This document shows positions 21,740-32,280 of a stretch of 64,000 bases of DNA, piece by piece. The stretch lies in the NCBI GenBank assembly GCA_964036045.1, contig OZ038382.1, forward strand, positions 148,688,961 through 148,752,960, in the 5' to 3' direction. Every line of letters starts with the position of its first letter. Position 1 is the stretch's first letter. Under the pieces are notes generated by a model that saw only the letters and a program-made list of their open reading frames with translations, was not told the origin of the DNA and made no database searches. Origin of the DNA: Eutreptiella sp. 'Long Island Sound 2002' (taxonomy: Eukaryota; Euglenozoa; Euglenophyceae; Eutreptiales; Eutreptiaceae). The translations under genes were made by a program, and so were the position numbers.

Positions 21740-22026
21740 TGTTGTGGTTTGTTTCTTGGGAACTCGACTGCACTCCTGTGCCTCTTTGTTTCTCAAAATC
21801 CGAAATCCAAAATCCCAATCGACAAACCTCGCAGGATCTTTAGACGGGGCACCAATAATAACACAATCTCGAAGACATAAACCCTGTTCAAAGATCGAAG
21901 TATCTTACAGCGCTCATTCACAGTTGGCATTCGATGCTTCTTTATTATTCACAGACTGTCAGCGCGATTGCGACTGCGACTTGCGATTTGCGCGCTGCTG
22001 CGCTGCTGCTGTTTGAAGCCATAACA
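21740..22026 (-). repeat. TE3 LTR (3' LTR)
   Basis: On the element's strand it starts TGTTATGG and ends CCACAACA, an imperfect terminal inverted repeat. Compared with 31754-32040 there are six substitutions, four of them transitions. Confidence 0.93.
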
Positions 22027-22572
22027 CTACCCCCCCGTTGAGACCTCGAAGAGGTCTCACTCACCTGGACGGGCGTCACAATGTCAAATGCAGAGCAGGC
22101 CCAGAAAAAAAAACATAAAAATTTTTGGGCCTCGACATGTGTTGGCTACAGAAGCATAACAGTGGACCAATCCTGGTCGAAACAGTGGACCAATCCTGGT
22201 CGAAACTCACACACTGAGGTGCAGTCATGGTACACCCGTCGTCAGCGCCTCATTCACACGCCGTGTTTGACTCTGCCACGGCTGTAGCTCTCGGCGGAAG
22301 CTGCAGAAGACAACCTCGCCAGGCACACTGCACGGGCGCTGTACCCGCAGCAAGGCTGTGGGCACGTCGAACCATGACATACCATAACATCGAAGCTGGA
22401 TGCTCAGCAGACCAACAGGCCTACACATCTGTCAGCTCGACAGGACATATGAAGGCAGTCGATACCATTAACGGCATCCAGACTGTCGAATAAGCCATTA
22501 CTTGGCATCCAGACTGTCGAATAAGCCATTACTTGGCATCCAGACATGTCGAATCAGCACAGACATGTCGAA
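22027..22572 (-). other. TE3 3' untranslated region with polypurine tract and short tandem repeats
   Basis: Next to the 3' LTR the element strand reads AACGGGGGGGTAG, a good polypurine tract. Farther in are two tandem copies of CAGTGGACCAATCCTGGTCG (22160-22207) and two and a half copies of a roughly 31-bp unit beginning GGCATCCAGACTGTCGAATA (22478-22571). No coding. Confidence 0.65.
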
Positions 22573-25500
22573 TCAGCAGTCCGTGCCCCACGTGAACGTG
22601 CACGAACGATCCACCGGAAGTCGACATACTTCATGTACTTCCTTCAGTGTCTCGACTCCAGCCATGAACTTGAAGGTGTCATGACCCGTGTAGTGTCGAC
22701 GGATATCACTGTCGAGGGCACGCTTCTGAATCAGGATACCAGATCGATGGTTCAGCAATCGAAGGTTGGGATCACCAGGTCGGTCGTCGACGGAGCACTT
22801 GTACTGGAATACGAAGACATGTTCACGGGCAAGCGCTCGAAATTGTCCAGGTCCCAGTGTTTGTGCCCTGGTCCAATAGAAGTCCCAGAGGCTGGACGGT
22901 TTCCAAACGTCCTCACGCCACAGATCGGTCCGATTGGTGGCCTCGAAGGAGCATCCGTCATGTCGACCAGTAGTCCATCGATAGGTTTCCTTCGATCCAG
23001 TACCAGCAGCCATGCTGTGGTAGAACTGACCAGTTCGCGTATCGACTCGCCACCACGGCGTGTCGGCAATCGAAAGTCGTCGTACGACAATGACGGCGCT
23101 GATGTCGTCTTTTTCAGGGCCGAGGGCATATCGGTCGACGATCTCAAGCGTGTCGGTTCGAGAACCTTCTTCTTGGAGTCGACCGAGGTGTTGATGGACA
23201 TAATGACCATCAGCGAGGGAACTCTGCAGAGCGAATTGAACCGCTTCTGCAGTCACAAGGCTCGAAGCCGTGTCAACAATGACCGCTTCGAGAACTTGGT
23301 CTCGGCAGCTGACCTTGCGTCGATGGGCAGCCTTAAAGTCATTGTGGATCGGTGTGAGGTACTTGAAGAACGGGATGTCAAAGTGGTGCTGATAGGCGTT
23401 CGACTCCATCGACAAAAACCGGTGATCGAGGGGGTCCGGGTGGAACGGGTCGCTCGCAGGCGAGTCGGTTTTCTCGATCTCCTCCCGTTCGTCAGTATAG
23501 ACGTCCCTTCGAAACTTGACCGCTCGACGCCAATGTTGTCCATCTTCGTACCCGGCCTCGAAGGGGGACATGAGGTATGTCGAGGTACCCAGGCGTCGAA
23601 CCAATTCGGGGGCATTCACGAAAGGGAAAAGATTGGCATACTCTTCATTCGATGAGTGAAGGGCAGCAACTCGTCGGATCGCCCTATCGAAGTCGTGGTA
23701 CCCGAGCCGTCCGGGTCCAGTCTGGTAGATCGTCGCCAACTGGACAAGGTCGATGGGGGCGCCTGGTGCGACGGCGTTGTACGCATAGGGTTCGATCTGT
23801 TCTCCGAGTCGAAAGTACTCCTGGAGCTGGACCGCAAGGTCCGGTGTTCGATGTGGAGCGCACCCATACCGCTTATACCCAAGTCGAGAGGTGCCTCGAA
23901 GGCCGCGCAGTTGGTGTCGGCGAAGAAGATAATCGACTTTGTACGCAAGGAAGGGGGCTCGATCTTCGAAGAGCCAGTCGTTCGCCTGGCAAACCTTTTG
24001 AAGATCACGGATAACTCCCATGATCGAGACTGCAACGGGAGCTTCTCGTCTCATCCTTTCGTGGGTCCAGAAGCGTCGACATTTGAAGATCAGGTCGATT
24101 CCATCGGCAACGTTTATCAGGTCGTGGATACCCGAGATCTCTCGATGCATGTGGTTGAGTCGAGCAATTTGACTCGGCAGGGTATGTTCGGTGAGATCTT
24201 GTCGGAATCCCCAATCGAGCTCTTCATCATAATGTCGCCATGCCATGAGGGCCGCTCGAAAGTTCTGACAAGCCACTTCGATTTTTGTATACCACTGGTA
24301 TCCCGGCTTACCACCAAGATTTCCACGCTCATCGAAAGACGTGTCAGGGGCGCTTCGAGCCAATTCGTAAGGGAATGGTGCGGTTCGTCCCCAACTGTCG
24401 ATGCAGATGGTCTTGCCTAACTCGGAAATGGCGGCATTTGCCTTCGACACGACTTCATAATGTTTCTCGTTCAGTAACGTGTGCGGTTTTCGAAGACCAG
24501 CCATGGTACTCGACGCAATAGTGAGTACCGATGGTTCGAGCTTAGTGTATTCCGTCTTCATCGGATCATCCTCGTGTGTCCCAAATCGATAGGGTGGCGT
24601 CAATCCGAACGTGCCCAATTGTCTGAGTTCGTCGATGGTCTCGATTTCATGATTGTACTGCGGCATGTTATAGGGCTGCCACTTCGACTCCGGCACCGGC
24701 ACAGAATTGTAGCTGGGTGGTGCTGTCGACCACGCGGGCTCGTAAGGATATTCTTCTTCGTCGTCGGACTCGAGTGGCCAGGGTTCAGCGTCGTAGTTGT
24801 GGTCATCGTCGTGGTAATAGGAGTCGGATTGGTTCGTTCGAGTAGAAGCTTGTGTTTTCGGGGCATTCGAATGCCAGGATTGGTCGACCCAGTCGTCTTC
24901 GACTTTCGGCTCTCCGGTACCCGGATCCTCTCTGGATGTCCTTGATGTCCAGGTGTTCGGCCTCGATGTCCAAGAACTGTCGACCCATCCGGGCGCTGAA
25001 CAGAGGAAGGAAGATCAGTCGTCGTACCCCGTGTAGCAAGCAAGATCTTCATCAGAATCGAACCAGTCAGGGCTTGAGCACCGCTCTCGAAAGTATTCTG
25101 CATCGACCGGGGGAGGGGGCCCGTACAGCTTACAGAGTTCTGGCGGCATGTCGGGTGGGGTCCCTCCCTTCGTCAGTTCCAGAACAGGCAAGTTGGCCAG
25201 GGCTATCTCGAGCACTTCCAAGCCTTCGGCGCCTCCTGTTATGATGGTTGGTCCACTCGGCGCTATTCCTGCAAATTTCCCGCGAGGGAACACACCTCCC
25301 TTGCCTCCTTTCGAGAGGCCTCCTTTTCCTTTCGAGCTCCCAGCATATGCCGACTGGCTGTAGTTCGGCGGTTCGAATGGATCGAGAGGTCGACTCGGGC
25401 GAGTTGGCGCTGATGCTACCGACAAGCAGCGGCCAGTTGAAGTCGTCCTCGCTGGGGGTTCGATCGCGTCAACATCGATGACGTTCGACGGTGTCGCTCG

Positions 25501-25587
25501 AGAAGGCGGAGGTCGAGAGGAAGTTCGGGGCGTCCGGGATGTATTACCATAGGCGGAGGCTCCGGTGATCGACCCGGAACCTCGCAT
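22573..25587 (-). pseudogene. TE3 extra ORF 3' of pol, about 1,000 codons, function unknown
   Basis: From ATG at 25587 one frame runs to 22573 with a single in-frame TGA (25015-25017), giving about 1,004 codons. The first 190 residues are Pro/Ser/Gly-rich with a Lys/Gly patch; after the stop there is an acidic, Tyr/Trp-rich stretch (DDDHNY, SDDEEEY), then a compact region of about 700 residues rich in Arg, Tyr and Trp. I see no membrane segment, no signal peptide and no zinc or nuclease motif, so it is not an obvious env. It lies in sense orientation where some gypsy lineages keep env or an additional ORF. It shares TE3's TCGA bias, so it belongs to the element rather than being a recent capture. 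I do not recognise the family. Confidence 0.8.
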
Positions 25588-25636
25588 GAGTTTTTCGAAA
25601 AACCACGCTGCAGAGAAGAGTAAGGGTGTTACTCAG

Positions 25637-27386
25637 TTACTCAGGGTGGAGTCGAAGGAACTCAAGGTACACAGGATCCTCCTCTAGCCTTGCTCGACTC
25701 CGAAGACCATGTGTCGTCATCCCATTCACAACGGTACAGGAATGTGCGGCGCTTTTTAGATCCCACTCGACGTCTAGCCACAATCTTGACAAGTCGAGGA
25801 GACTCTTCAGTTTTGACAGGGGGCATCGGAAACTCCCACACATGCTGTCCCTCTCGATGGACGTAGGGTTTTATGCTGTCTCGATTGAAAACTCGCAACC
25901 CATCGAAGGGGGCAGGGATGTCCAGTTTGACATTCTCGCCCTTGTTCAGTACCTCGAGTATTTTGTAAGGGCCGCACCAGACAACATCGAGTTTCCCTTT
26001 ATGTCGATATTCGGGCACCAACACCCACCATCGTTCACCGACTTCAGGCACTCGAAGGTGTCGGTCCATTTGGAGGACCACATGCATCCGGCGTCGACGT
26101 TCCTCGGCAAGCATTGCACGCACAGAATCGAAGGTACGTTCCGCTCGTTGCATGTAATCATTCACGGTCGATGGTTCATGTGCATGAGAAGTCATTCGGG
26201 GGGAATCCAATGGAAAATGGGGTGTTCGTCCTTCATCTATCTCGAACGGGGATAGTCGAAGACTATTGGATGTCATGTTGTTGAACTGGATTTCGGCGAA
26301 CAGGAGGTCGACGTCCCACTCCTTGTTGCCGAAGATGCCGTGTGTACGCAGGCGCTGGAGGATGGACTGATTGCTGCGCTCCGCCAGGCCATTGCCTCGA
26401 GGGCGGTTGGCCACTGTTTGCTGCATCTCAATCTTGAAGCGCTGAGCCAACTCCTTCCACGCCTGAGATTCGAACAGCTTGTCTCGGTCAGAAACAATTT
26501 GTCGAGGGCATCCTTTCAATCGAATAACCTCACGTAGGAACACATAGATAAGGTCGTCGGCTGTCATATCCTTGCGACAAGGGATGAACATTCCACGCTT
26601 GGAGAATCGGTCGACTACAGTCATGGGGGGGTCATGGCCCCTTGTGGTTGGCTGCAATCCTGAAACCCAGTCGATGGACACACTGTGCCATTTGGTGTCG
26701 GGCACCGGCAATAGTCTTGGCACTCTGGCGGTGTCGACTCGTCTTGATTTCGCCGCTTGACAGACATCGCAACTTAGTATGTATCGCTCGACATAGTGGC
26801 GAAGGTGTGAACACACGTAGTCGCGCTTAATCAGGGCCATGGTTCGAAGGACTCCTGAGTGGCCAAAGAACTCCGACTCGTGATATATAGCCACAATCGA
26901 CGTAACCAGCGTTCGGGGGACAAGCACACGTTTGCCCATCGTCGACAAATGGAAGAATTTGCCATCATCGAAGGACAACTTGGCATCTCGAAGCTGGTGT
27001 CGTGCCGCAGGGCTTCGAATCGCGACTTGGTAGATGTGTTTCGTCCCGGGGTCCTCTCTATAGGCTGCCGCCCACACAGCTGTCGAAGTCAAGTCTTTGC
27101 TCTGATAATATCGATGTACTCGGCGGTGTGTACCCTTAAGACTCGAAGGGTACGGCGTGTTCGACCCAACCTTCGGCAAGGGAACTGATTGCAACGTGCC
27201 GTCACGGTGACGTCGACAGCGAATCAGTTCCGCCATGGTCGGAGCGTATCGAAGTTCATTGCCAAAGGTGACTCGAAGGGGGCGATCAATGCTTACATCG
27301 GGGAGGTCGTCGGTGTCGATAGATGTGTCTGGCTCATTGCCAGCCTCATCGAGATGCATGTCTGGTTGGTGTGAATTCTCAGCCAT
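25637..27386 (-). pseudogene. TE3 integrase-chromodomain, one frameshift
   Basis: Zinc module HESEFFGHSGV ... CDVCQ, then a DDE core with Asp in SIDWV, Asp in VSDRD and Glu in LAERSNQS. The C-terminal part has VGERWWVLVPEYR and a chromodomain beginning VARRRVGSKKRRTFLYRCEW. The main frame ends at 25662 with an aberrant tail. A one-base shift near 25,700 restores a normal chromodomain end (RARLEEDPVYLEFLRLHPE) closing at 25637. The frame is the same as RT; only TAA at 27429-27431 lies between. It would insert element cDNA, with the chromodomain probably guiding it to chromatin. Confidence 0.88.
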
Positions 27387-27428
27387 GATCTCGTCCGATG
27401 GTGCTGGATCCAGTCTCAGGTCCTCCGG

Positions 27429-29222
27429 TTAAGCAGTTGTCGCGCTCGACGGTAGCGGCTCCAGGTCCTCTGGCTCGACGGCGGGTTCGGTGTCGAATTG
27501 GAGGGCTGGTTCGGCAAGCTCATCTGCGTCAAGTTCCTTCCCCACGGAGCGTCCGCTTTGTAGTGAAACGTACAGGTGGTCGTACGCCTGGGGCCACACC
27601 TCGTCATGAGAGAATGAGTCTTCGAGTACATGTAGGAACTCATCGACAGGTTCTCCTTCCGGTGAAGCCCAATCTGCGACCAGGGGAATTGCGAAAGCCC
27701 GTGTACGTGTGGCATTTTCGATATCAATCAACTGCCGCGAAGTTAGACGGGAGCAGGCGTCTGCCGCAGGGTTCTCGAGGCCCGGCACGTACCACAACGT
27801 CAGGTTGTATTTCTCGAGGAATTGGGACCATCGTGCTTGTCGTAGTGTCAGCGGTCGAGGATAGGTCTTGAGATATCCAAGACTTTCGTGGTCAGTGTGC
27901 ACGTGCACCTGCTGCGGTCCTCGAAGTAGGTGAAACCATTGTTTCAAGGCTAATACGATGGCCAACAACTCCTGTTCTCGAATCGGGTATCGAGTTTCGG
28001 CAGGCTGCATTCTCCGCGACATGAAGGCAATAGGTCGAAGATGTCCCTTGTACTTCCCATGCGCACATCGTTGCGCCAGCGTAGCACCCACGCAGTCTTT
28101 CGAGGCGTCTGTGTACAGGTGATACGGCTGTCGGGGGTCAATAGCACTGAGATGTGTCGCACTGATCATCGCCTGCTTCAGCTTGTCGAAGGAAGTCTGG
28201 TGGACGGCTGTCCATTCCCACTCGAAGTCTGCCTGACACATTGCAGTCAGAGGGGCTGCGACAGCTTGGAACCCTTCGACAAACTGCTGGTAAAATCCAC
28301 ACAATCCAATGAACTGTCGAACTTCATGGACCGTAGTTGGTGGAGGCCAACCTCGAATGACCTTGATCTTTTCGGGGTCCATGTGTACTCCATCTTGGTC
28401 GATGATGTATCCGCAGAAGGGCACTCGACTCTGAAAGAATGTGGATTTATCGATGCAGGGGAAGAGCTGGTGCTTACGGAGTAGTTCATGTACCAGGTCG
28501 AGGTGTCGTTGGTGTTCGTCCGCATCCTTCGAGAAGACAAGGATGTCGTCAATGTACACCCATACAAAGATCCCCAAGTGGTCTCGAAGGACATCGTTCA
28601 CGACGCGTTGGAACGTCGATGGCGCATTACAGAGGCCAAAGGGCATAACAACCCACTCGAAGGCGCCAAATTGTGTGTTGAAGGCGGTTTTCTCGATATC
28701 TTCGTCTTGAATTCGGATCTGGTGGAACCCACTAACAAGGTCAATCTTTGAGAATACGGTGGAACCCCCCAGTGTACTCAAGATGGATTGGATCGATGGC
28801 AAGGGATATCGATCTCGTACAGTTCGTGTATTCAACGCTCGGTAGTCGACGCACATACGCCATTTACCATTCGCTTTCTTCACCAGTAGGCAACCCGCTC
28901 CGTATGGACTCGAGGATGGTCTGATGCGACCAGATCGATGCAACTTGTCCAATTCTCCTCGAAGTTCATCTAGTTGGCTCGGATCCATTTTGTAAGGGTG
29001 TACCCACGGTGGATTGTCTTCCGAATCGAGGCGTATTCGATGATCTCTTCCAGGTCGATGCGGAGGTAGGTCTCCATACTCCGCTTTCTCCCGGTCGTAG
29101 AGGTCCGCCCACTTGTGTAATCGATTCGGCAGTTTGCGTCGAACAGGGTCAAGCCCGTCATCATTGCCATCACTGGCTTGCATCCTATACATTTGATCGA
29201 CCGGCACTGCTGGTCGAGGCAT
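27429..29222 (-). CDS. TE3 reverse transcriptase-RNase H
   Basis: The 597-residue frame carries a full Ty3/gypsy RT: KWRMCVDYRALNTRTV, FSKIDLVSGFHQIRI, FGLCNAPSTFQR and the active site VYIDDILVF (about 28,540-28,560). RNase H follows with LYTDASKDCVGATLA, an E in REQELLAI and a D in HTDHESLGYL, ending near AADACSRL. After this is an acidic tail. The listed ATG is at 29222, but the protease frame runs into it across a single TGA at 29271-29273, so RT was probably made as part of a Gag-Pol polyprotein. All core residues appear intact. Confidence 0.92.
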   Translation of the reverse strand: MPRPAVPVDQMYRMQASDGNDDGLDPVRRKLPNRLHKWADLYDREKAEYGDLPPHRPGRDHRIRLDSEDNPPWVHPYKMDPSQLDELRGELDKLHRSGRIRPSSSPYGAGCLLVKKANGKWRMCVDYRALNTRTVRDRYPLPSIQSILSTLGGSTVFSKIDLVSGFHQIRIQDEDIEKTAFNTQFGAFEWVVMPFGLCNAPSTFQRVVNDVLRDHLGIFVWVYIDDILVFSKDADEHQRHLDLVHELLRKHQLFPCIDKSTFFQSRVPFCGYIIDQDGVHMDPEKIKVIRGWPPPTTVHEVRQFIGLCGFYQQFVEGFQAVAAPLTAMCQADFEWEWTAVHQTSFDKLKQAMISATHLSAIDPRQPYHLYTDASKDCVGATLAQRCAHGKYKGHLRPIAFMSRRMQPAETRYPIREQELLAIVLALKQWFHLLRGPQQVHVHTDHESLGYLKTYPRPLTLRQARWSQFLEKYNLTLWYVPGLENPAADACSRLTSRQLIDIENATRTRAFAIPLVADWASPEGEPVDEFLHVLEDSFSHDEVWPQAYDHLYVSLQSGRSVGKELDADELAEPALQFDTEPAVEPEDLEPLPSSATTA

Positions 29223-29270
29223 GCAACACAGAAATACTTGATCTCCCGTGAGATCAGATCGACGGATCTC

Positions 29271-30323
29271 TCATTTGAGTTTCGGCAACGAAATGTACTC
29301 AATCTCCATATCGCTGCACTCCTCATCGGTGATACCATCTTCCGTTTCGGACTCATGGTACATGTCAGTACCACGCTGAACGTGTGTCGACGAGTGTAGG
29401 TCAGGGTGTTCGTTGGCATGTGGGGTAGGATTCCCAACCGGACTCGCTTTCGAGGAACTGGATGAAAGTATCGAAAGAAGGTCCAGCTTCGAAGCTGCTT
29501 GAAACTGCAGCTGGGTGGAATGTCTTGATTCGCCAAAAGACAACCGGTACGAAATCGAACGATGTTGGATGTCGGCGTATCGTTCCTTCCAGTTGACAGT
29601 TGGATTGTAGCTTCGAAGCCATGGTAGTCCAAGCACTACATCCGGCAAAATCTCCAAGACCTTGAAATGATGACGAAATACAAGCTCTCCAACTCGAACA
29701 TAAGCTCGCGTGTAGTACCGTACTTCGACTTGGACACCTCCTGCTGTCAAGACATGTCCAGGGTTTCTCAATTCATAGAGGGGAAGTCGCGCCCTCTTTG
29801 CTGTTTGCATCGACATAAAGTCACTGGTCGCTCCACAGTCGACCAACAGTTCCACGCAGGAGTCAAAGGAGTCTTCACGACATGCGCAAATGCGCCCTCG
29901 AACCGTGAACAGAGACGCATGCTCAGGTTCGGTTCCTTTGACAGTGACACTTCCAAGCGTCGAATTCTTTTCGGGTTTATTGGTGCTGGTGGTGGTGTTC
30001 AGCTCTTCTCGAGGACGTCCGCCACCAGGTCTTTGGAATTGTTTTCTAGGCCGTTGTAGGCCTTTCTCTGCTCTTGGAGCGGGATCCAAACCTTCCCTTG
30101 CTGTCTCGACTTTGATCTCGTTTCGGTGTGTTCGACCGTGATTCCCGACGTTCTCGTCGTCGGGATGGCGGTCGACCTTTTGGACAGTCACGGGCCAAGT
30201 GTCCTTGTGCGCCACAATTGTAGCAACGTCTGCTTTCTCGACCATCTTGGCGTCCGCCATGTTGACGTCCGAACCGTTCACCAATGTAGGCATGTAACTG
30301 TTCTCGAAACTTGGCAATTGCAT
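29271..30323 (-). CDS. TE3 protease region of Pol
   Basis: The aspartic protease motif is LLVDCGATSDF, with D-C-G-A in place of D-T/S-G-A, followed by a typical HHFKVLEILPDVVLGLPWL segment (flap and ILG-like end). The N-terminal 90 codons overlap the end of gag in another frame; the pol frame lies +1 relative to gag. Real Pol translation probably begins near the gag end at about 30,050, through a frameshift, as is known for Ty3-type elements. The stop TGA (29271-29273) is in frame with RT and looks like a point mutation. Confidence 0.8.
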   Translation of the reverse strand: MQLPSFENSYMPTLVNGSDVNMADAKMVEKADVATIVAHKDTWPVTVQKVDRHPDDENVGNHGRTHRNEIKVETAREGLDPAPRAEKGLQRPRKQFQRPGGGRPREELNTTTSTNKPEKNSTLGSVTVKGTEPEHASLFTVRGRICACREDSFDSCVELLVDCGATSDFMSMQTAKRARLPLYELRNPGHVLTAGGVQVEVRYYTRAYVRVGELVFRHHFKVLEILPDVVLGLPWLRSYNPTVNWKERYADIQHRSISYRLSFGESRHSTQLQFQAASKLDLLSILSSSSSKASPVGNPTPHANEHPDLHSSTHVQRGTDMYHESETEDGITDEECSDMEIEYISLPKLK

Positions 30324-31080
30324 CCCAATTCATCGGCTCTGCCACGGTCGAAGCCGTGGGCGCCGCAGCTGGGGTCGCTATCGGGGTGACGTGCCGCGTT
30401 GGCATAGGGTTGGATGGAAACGTGGAAGTCGAAGTAGGTGGGACCATCATAGGCAGGGGTCTCGACACTGCAGGACCCAGGGTGTGATCTGATGTCGTTC
30501 TCGATGCGTTCTGTACTTCTTCCAGTTGATACCCAGCCGCAATGTAGGCTTCCGCGATGGTCTCTACCAAGGTATCGAATCCAAATGGATTATTAGAACG
30601 CCATCTCAAACGGACTTCAACGATGTACTGCCGACGCACAGCGTCATTCGACAAACCTTCAACAAATCGAGAGCTGACGAGGAAACCCATCTGGAGTTCA
30701 CTTGTGTTAACCTTCGACTTGATAACGCATGTACGAAATTCTCGAACGTAATCTGCATGTCGGGGAAACTCGCTCTCTTTCAAGCTCAACATTCTCGACA
30801 AATACACTGGCTCATGGGATATGCAGTCGAAACGCTGGCCTAACACATGCATGAGCTCGAACCAGTCATCTTGTACAACTTTTGTCAGGCTGTGATAGTA
30901 CTCAGCGGCATCACCATCGAGGAGGAATGACATCGTTGCTGCCTGTTTGACGGGTGAGGTGATGTCCGACAAAGTGAAGGCTCGTAGTAAATCTTCTTTC
31001 CATGTTCGAAATTCTCCACATCCAGGTTTACCCGTGAACCTCTTGACCAGTTTGTTCAGGCGCTCGACGCGGCGTCCCAA
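30046..31080 (-). CDS. TE3 Gag, main part with zinc knuckle
   Basis: A retrotransposon-gag domain (FRTWKEDLLRAFTLSDI, AAEYYHSLTKVVQDDWFELM, FRTCVIKSKV) is followed by a Pro/Thr-rich linker and the CCHC knuckle CYNCGAQGHLARDC (about 30,190-30,235) and an Arg/Ser-rich RNA-binding tail. It is the particle protein. It overlaps the preceding 31660-31028 frame by 53 bases with a one-base difference, so the native Gag was probably one protein and has a frameshift near 31,050. Confidence 0.85.
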   Translation of the reverse strand: MGRRVERLNKLVKRFTGKPGCGEFRTWKEDLLRAFTLSDITSPVKQAATMSFLLDGDAAEYYHSLTKVVQDDWFELMHVLGQRFDCISHEPVYLSRMLSLKESEFPRHADYVREFRTCVIKSKVNTSELQMGFLVSSRFVEGLSNDAVRRQYIVEVRLRWRSNNPFGFDTLVETIAEAYIAAGYQLEEVQNASRTTSDHTLGPAVSRPLPMMVPPTSTSTFPSNPMPTRHVTPIATPAAAPTASTVAEPMNWDAIAKFREQLHAYIGERFGRQHGGRQDGRESRRCYNCGAQGHLARDCPKGRPPSRRRERRESRSNTPKRDQSRDSKGRFGSRSKSRERPTTA

Positions 31081-31660
31081 AATCTCCTGCGAAGGAGCAC
31101 GTTGAACTACGAACTGGGGTAGTGGTTCGAAGGTAGGCCGCTGTGGGAGTGGTTGTTGTGGAGGGTGAGGCTGGTTCGAATTCGAAGAAGACGGTGGTTG
31201 CGGAAACTGTTGTTGTTGTGGTTGCGGAAACTGGATGTTGTTCGAAGGTGGTGGACTCGAAGTTCGTACAGATTGGTTCGAGTAGAGCGTAACATTGCGT
31301 CAATTCATGTTCTACGCGTCGAAGTTCATTTGCAGCAGCTTGAGTTGCATTCTCCGTCGAGGACTGCAAGGTATCGATGCGCTGGCCAGTTGCTGCTGTA
31401 GCACTTGCTGCTGTTGCCTGCAATACATCGATACGTTGTTCCAATTCGATAACTTTGGCTTGAGTATCTGCAAGCTTCTGCGAACAGCTGTGAAGATCAC
31501 GAGAGAAACATGGAAACCACTCGCTTTCTCGACTAGCGATGCGCTCTGAGATGAACTTCTCTAACGAGGTCGAAAATTCGTGATGCAAGGGTGAATCACT
31601 TCGAAACAAACTGTCTCTGATGAAATGCAGCATAGCTGCGTCGTTGAAGGGCCGCTCCAT
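31028..31660 (-). CDS. TE3 Gag, N-terminal coiled-coil part
   Basis: The ATG at 31660 is the first after the 5' LTR. The product begins MERPFNDAAMLHFIRDSLF, then a long heptad-like stretch (QKLADTQAKVIELEQRIDVL, QRIDTLQSSTENATQAA, ELRRVEHELTQCYALLE) and a Thr/Pro-rich segment. The coiled coil suggests particle multimerisation. It ends 53 bases into the next gag frame. Confidence 0.7.
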   Translation of the reverse strand: MERPFNDAAMLHFIRDSLFRSDSPLHHEFSTSLEKFISERIASRESEWFPCFSRDLHSCSQKLADTQAKVIELEQRIDVLQATAASATAATGQRIDTLQSSTENATQAAANELRRVEHELTQCYALLEPICTNFESTTFEQHPVSATTTTTVSATTVFFEFEPASPSTTTTPTAAYLRTTTPVRSSTCSFAGDFGTPRRAPEQTGQEVHG

Positions 31661-31753
31661 TGTAGATCGAAGTCCAAATCAAGTTGACGGCGTTGCGGCG
31701 TCGAAGATTGATCTCGAAGATTGATCCTCCCCGCCACCTAGCTGGCTACCACT
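31661..31753 (-). promoter_or_regulatory. TE3 leader with candidate primer-binding site
   Basis: Immediately inside the 5' LTR the element strand reads AG then TGGTAGCCAGCTAGG (from 31751). TGGTA is the usual start of an initiator-Met tRNA binding site, but the match is only five bases long, so the primer is uncertain. Confidence 0.4.
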
Positions 31754-32040
31754 TGTTGTGGTTTGTTTCTTGGGAACTCGACTGCACTCCCGTGCCTCTT
31801 TGTTTCTCAAAATCCGAAATCCAAAATCCCAGTCGAAAAACCTCGCAGGATCTTTAGACGGGGCACCAATAATAACACAATCTCGAAGACATAATCCCTG
31901 TTCAAAGATCGAAGTATCTTACAGCGCTCATTCACAGTTGGCATTCGATGCTTCTTTATTATTCACAGACTGTCAGCGCAATTGCGACTGCGACTTGCGA
32001 TTTGCGCGCTGCTGCGCTGCTGCTGTTCGAAGCCATAACA
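31754..32040 (-). repeat. TE3 LTR (5' LTR)
   Basis: Same 287-bp unit as 21740-22026, opening with TGTTATGG on the element strand. It should carry the element promoter; no clear TATA box was identified. Confidence 0.93.
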
Positions 32041-32044
32041 CTTC
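32041..32044. other. Target-site duplication of TE3 (right)
   Basis: CTTC, identical to 21736-21739. Confidence 0.7.
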
Positions 32045-32280
32045 CGCGGGTTCCCTTTTGACGTTGTCCAACATTGATGAAGAAACAGATCTCAAAGTCG
32101 CACAAAATGGATCGGCATATACACCCTCAAAGAGCAAGGTCATCTGGGCGGTGGTAGGCTGGCCCATGGACGCGTGGACGGACCAAAAGTTGGTTCGAAG
32201 GAAGTCTGCGGTTTGATCCTGCAGCGGGATGCAGTTCCACGCAACACCACTGCGGAGACGGAACAGGACAAGAACTCGTA

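Larger units (their letters stand above)
21740..32040 (-). mobile_element. TE3: complete chromodomain Ty3/gypsy element with extra ORF
   Basis: Two 287-bp LTRs (21740-22026 and 31754-32040), a 4-bp CTTC target duplication, and on the minus strand gag, protease, RT-RNase H, integrase-chromodomain and a further ORF of about 1,000 codons. Total 10.3 kb. The LTRs differ at 6 positions. Protease, RT and integrase share one frame separated by single stops. TCGA is strikingly frequent throughout. It is inserted inside the Mutator-like gene. Confidence 0.93.

Noticed and set aside
22546-24420. Plus-strand frames of 369 and 254 codons opposite the TE3 extra ORF
   Set aside because: They exist because TCGA is palindromic and stop-poor; the minus frame is longer and in line with the element.
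22573-25587. TE3 extra ORF as a retroviral-type env
   Set aside because: No signal peptide, membrane segment or furin-like site is visible.
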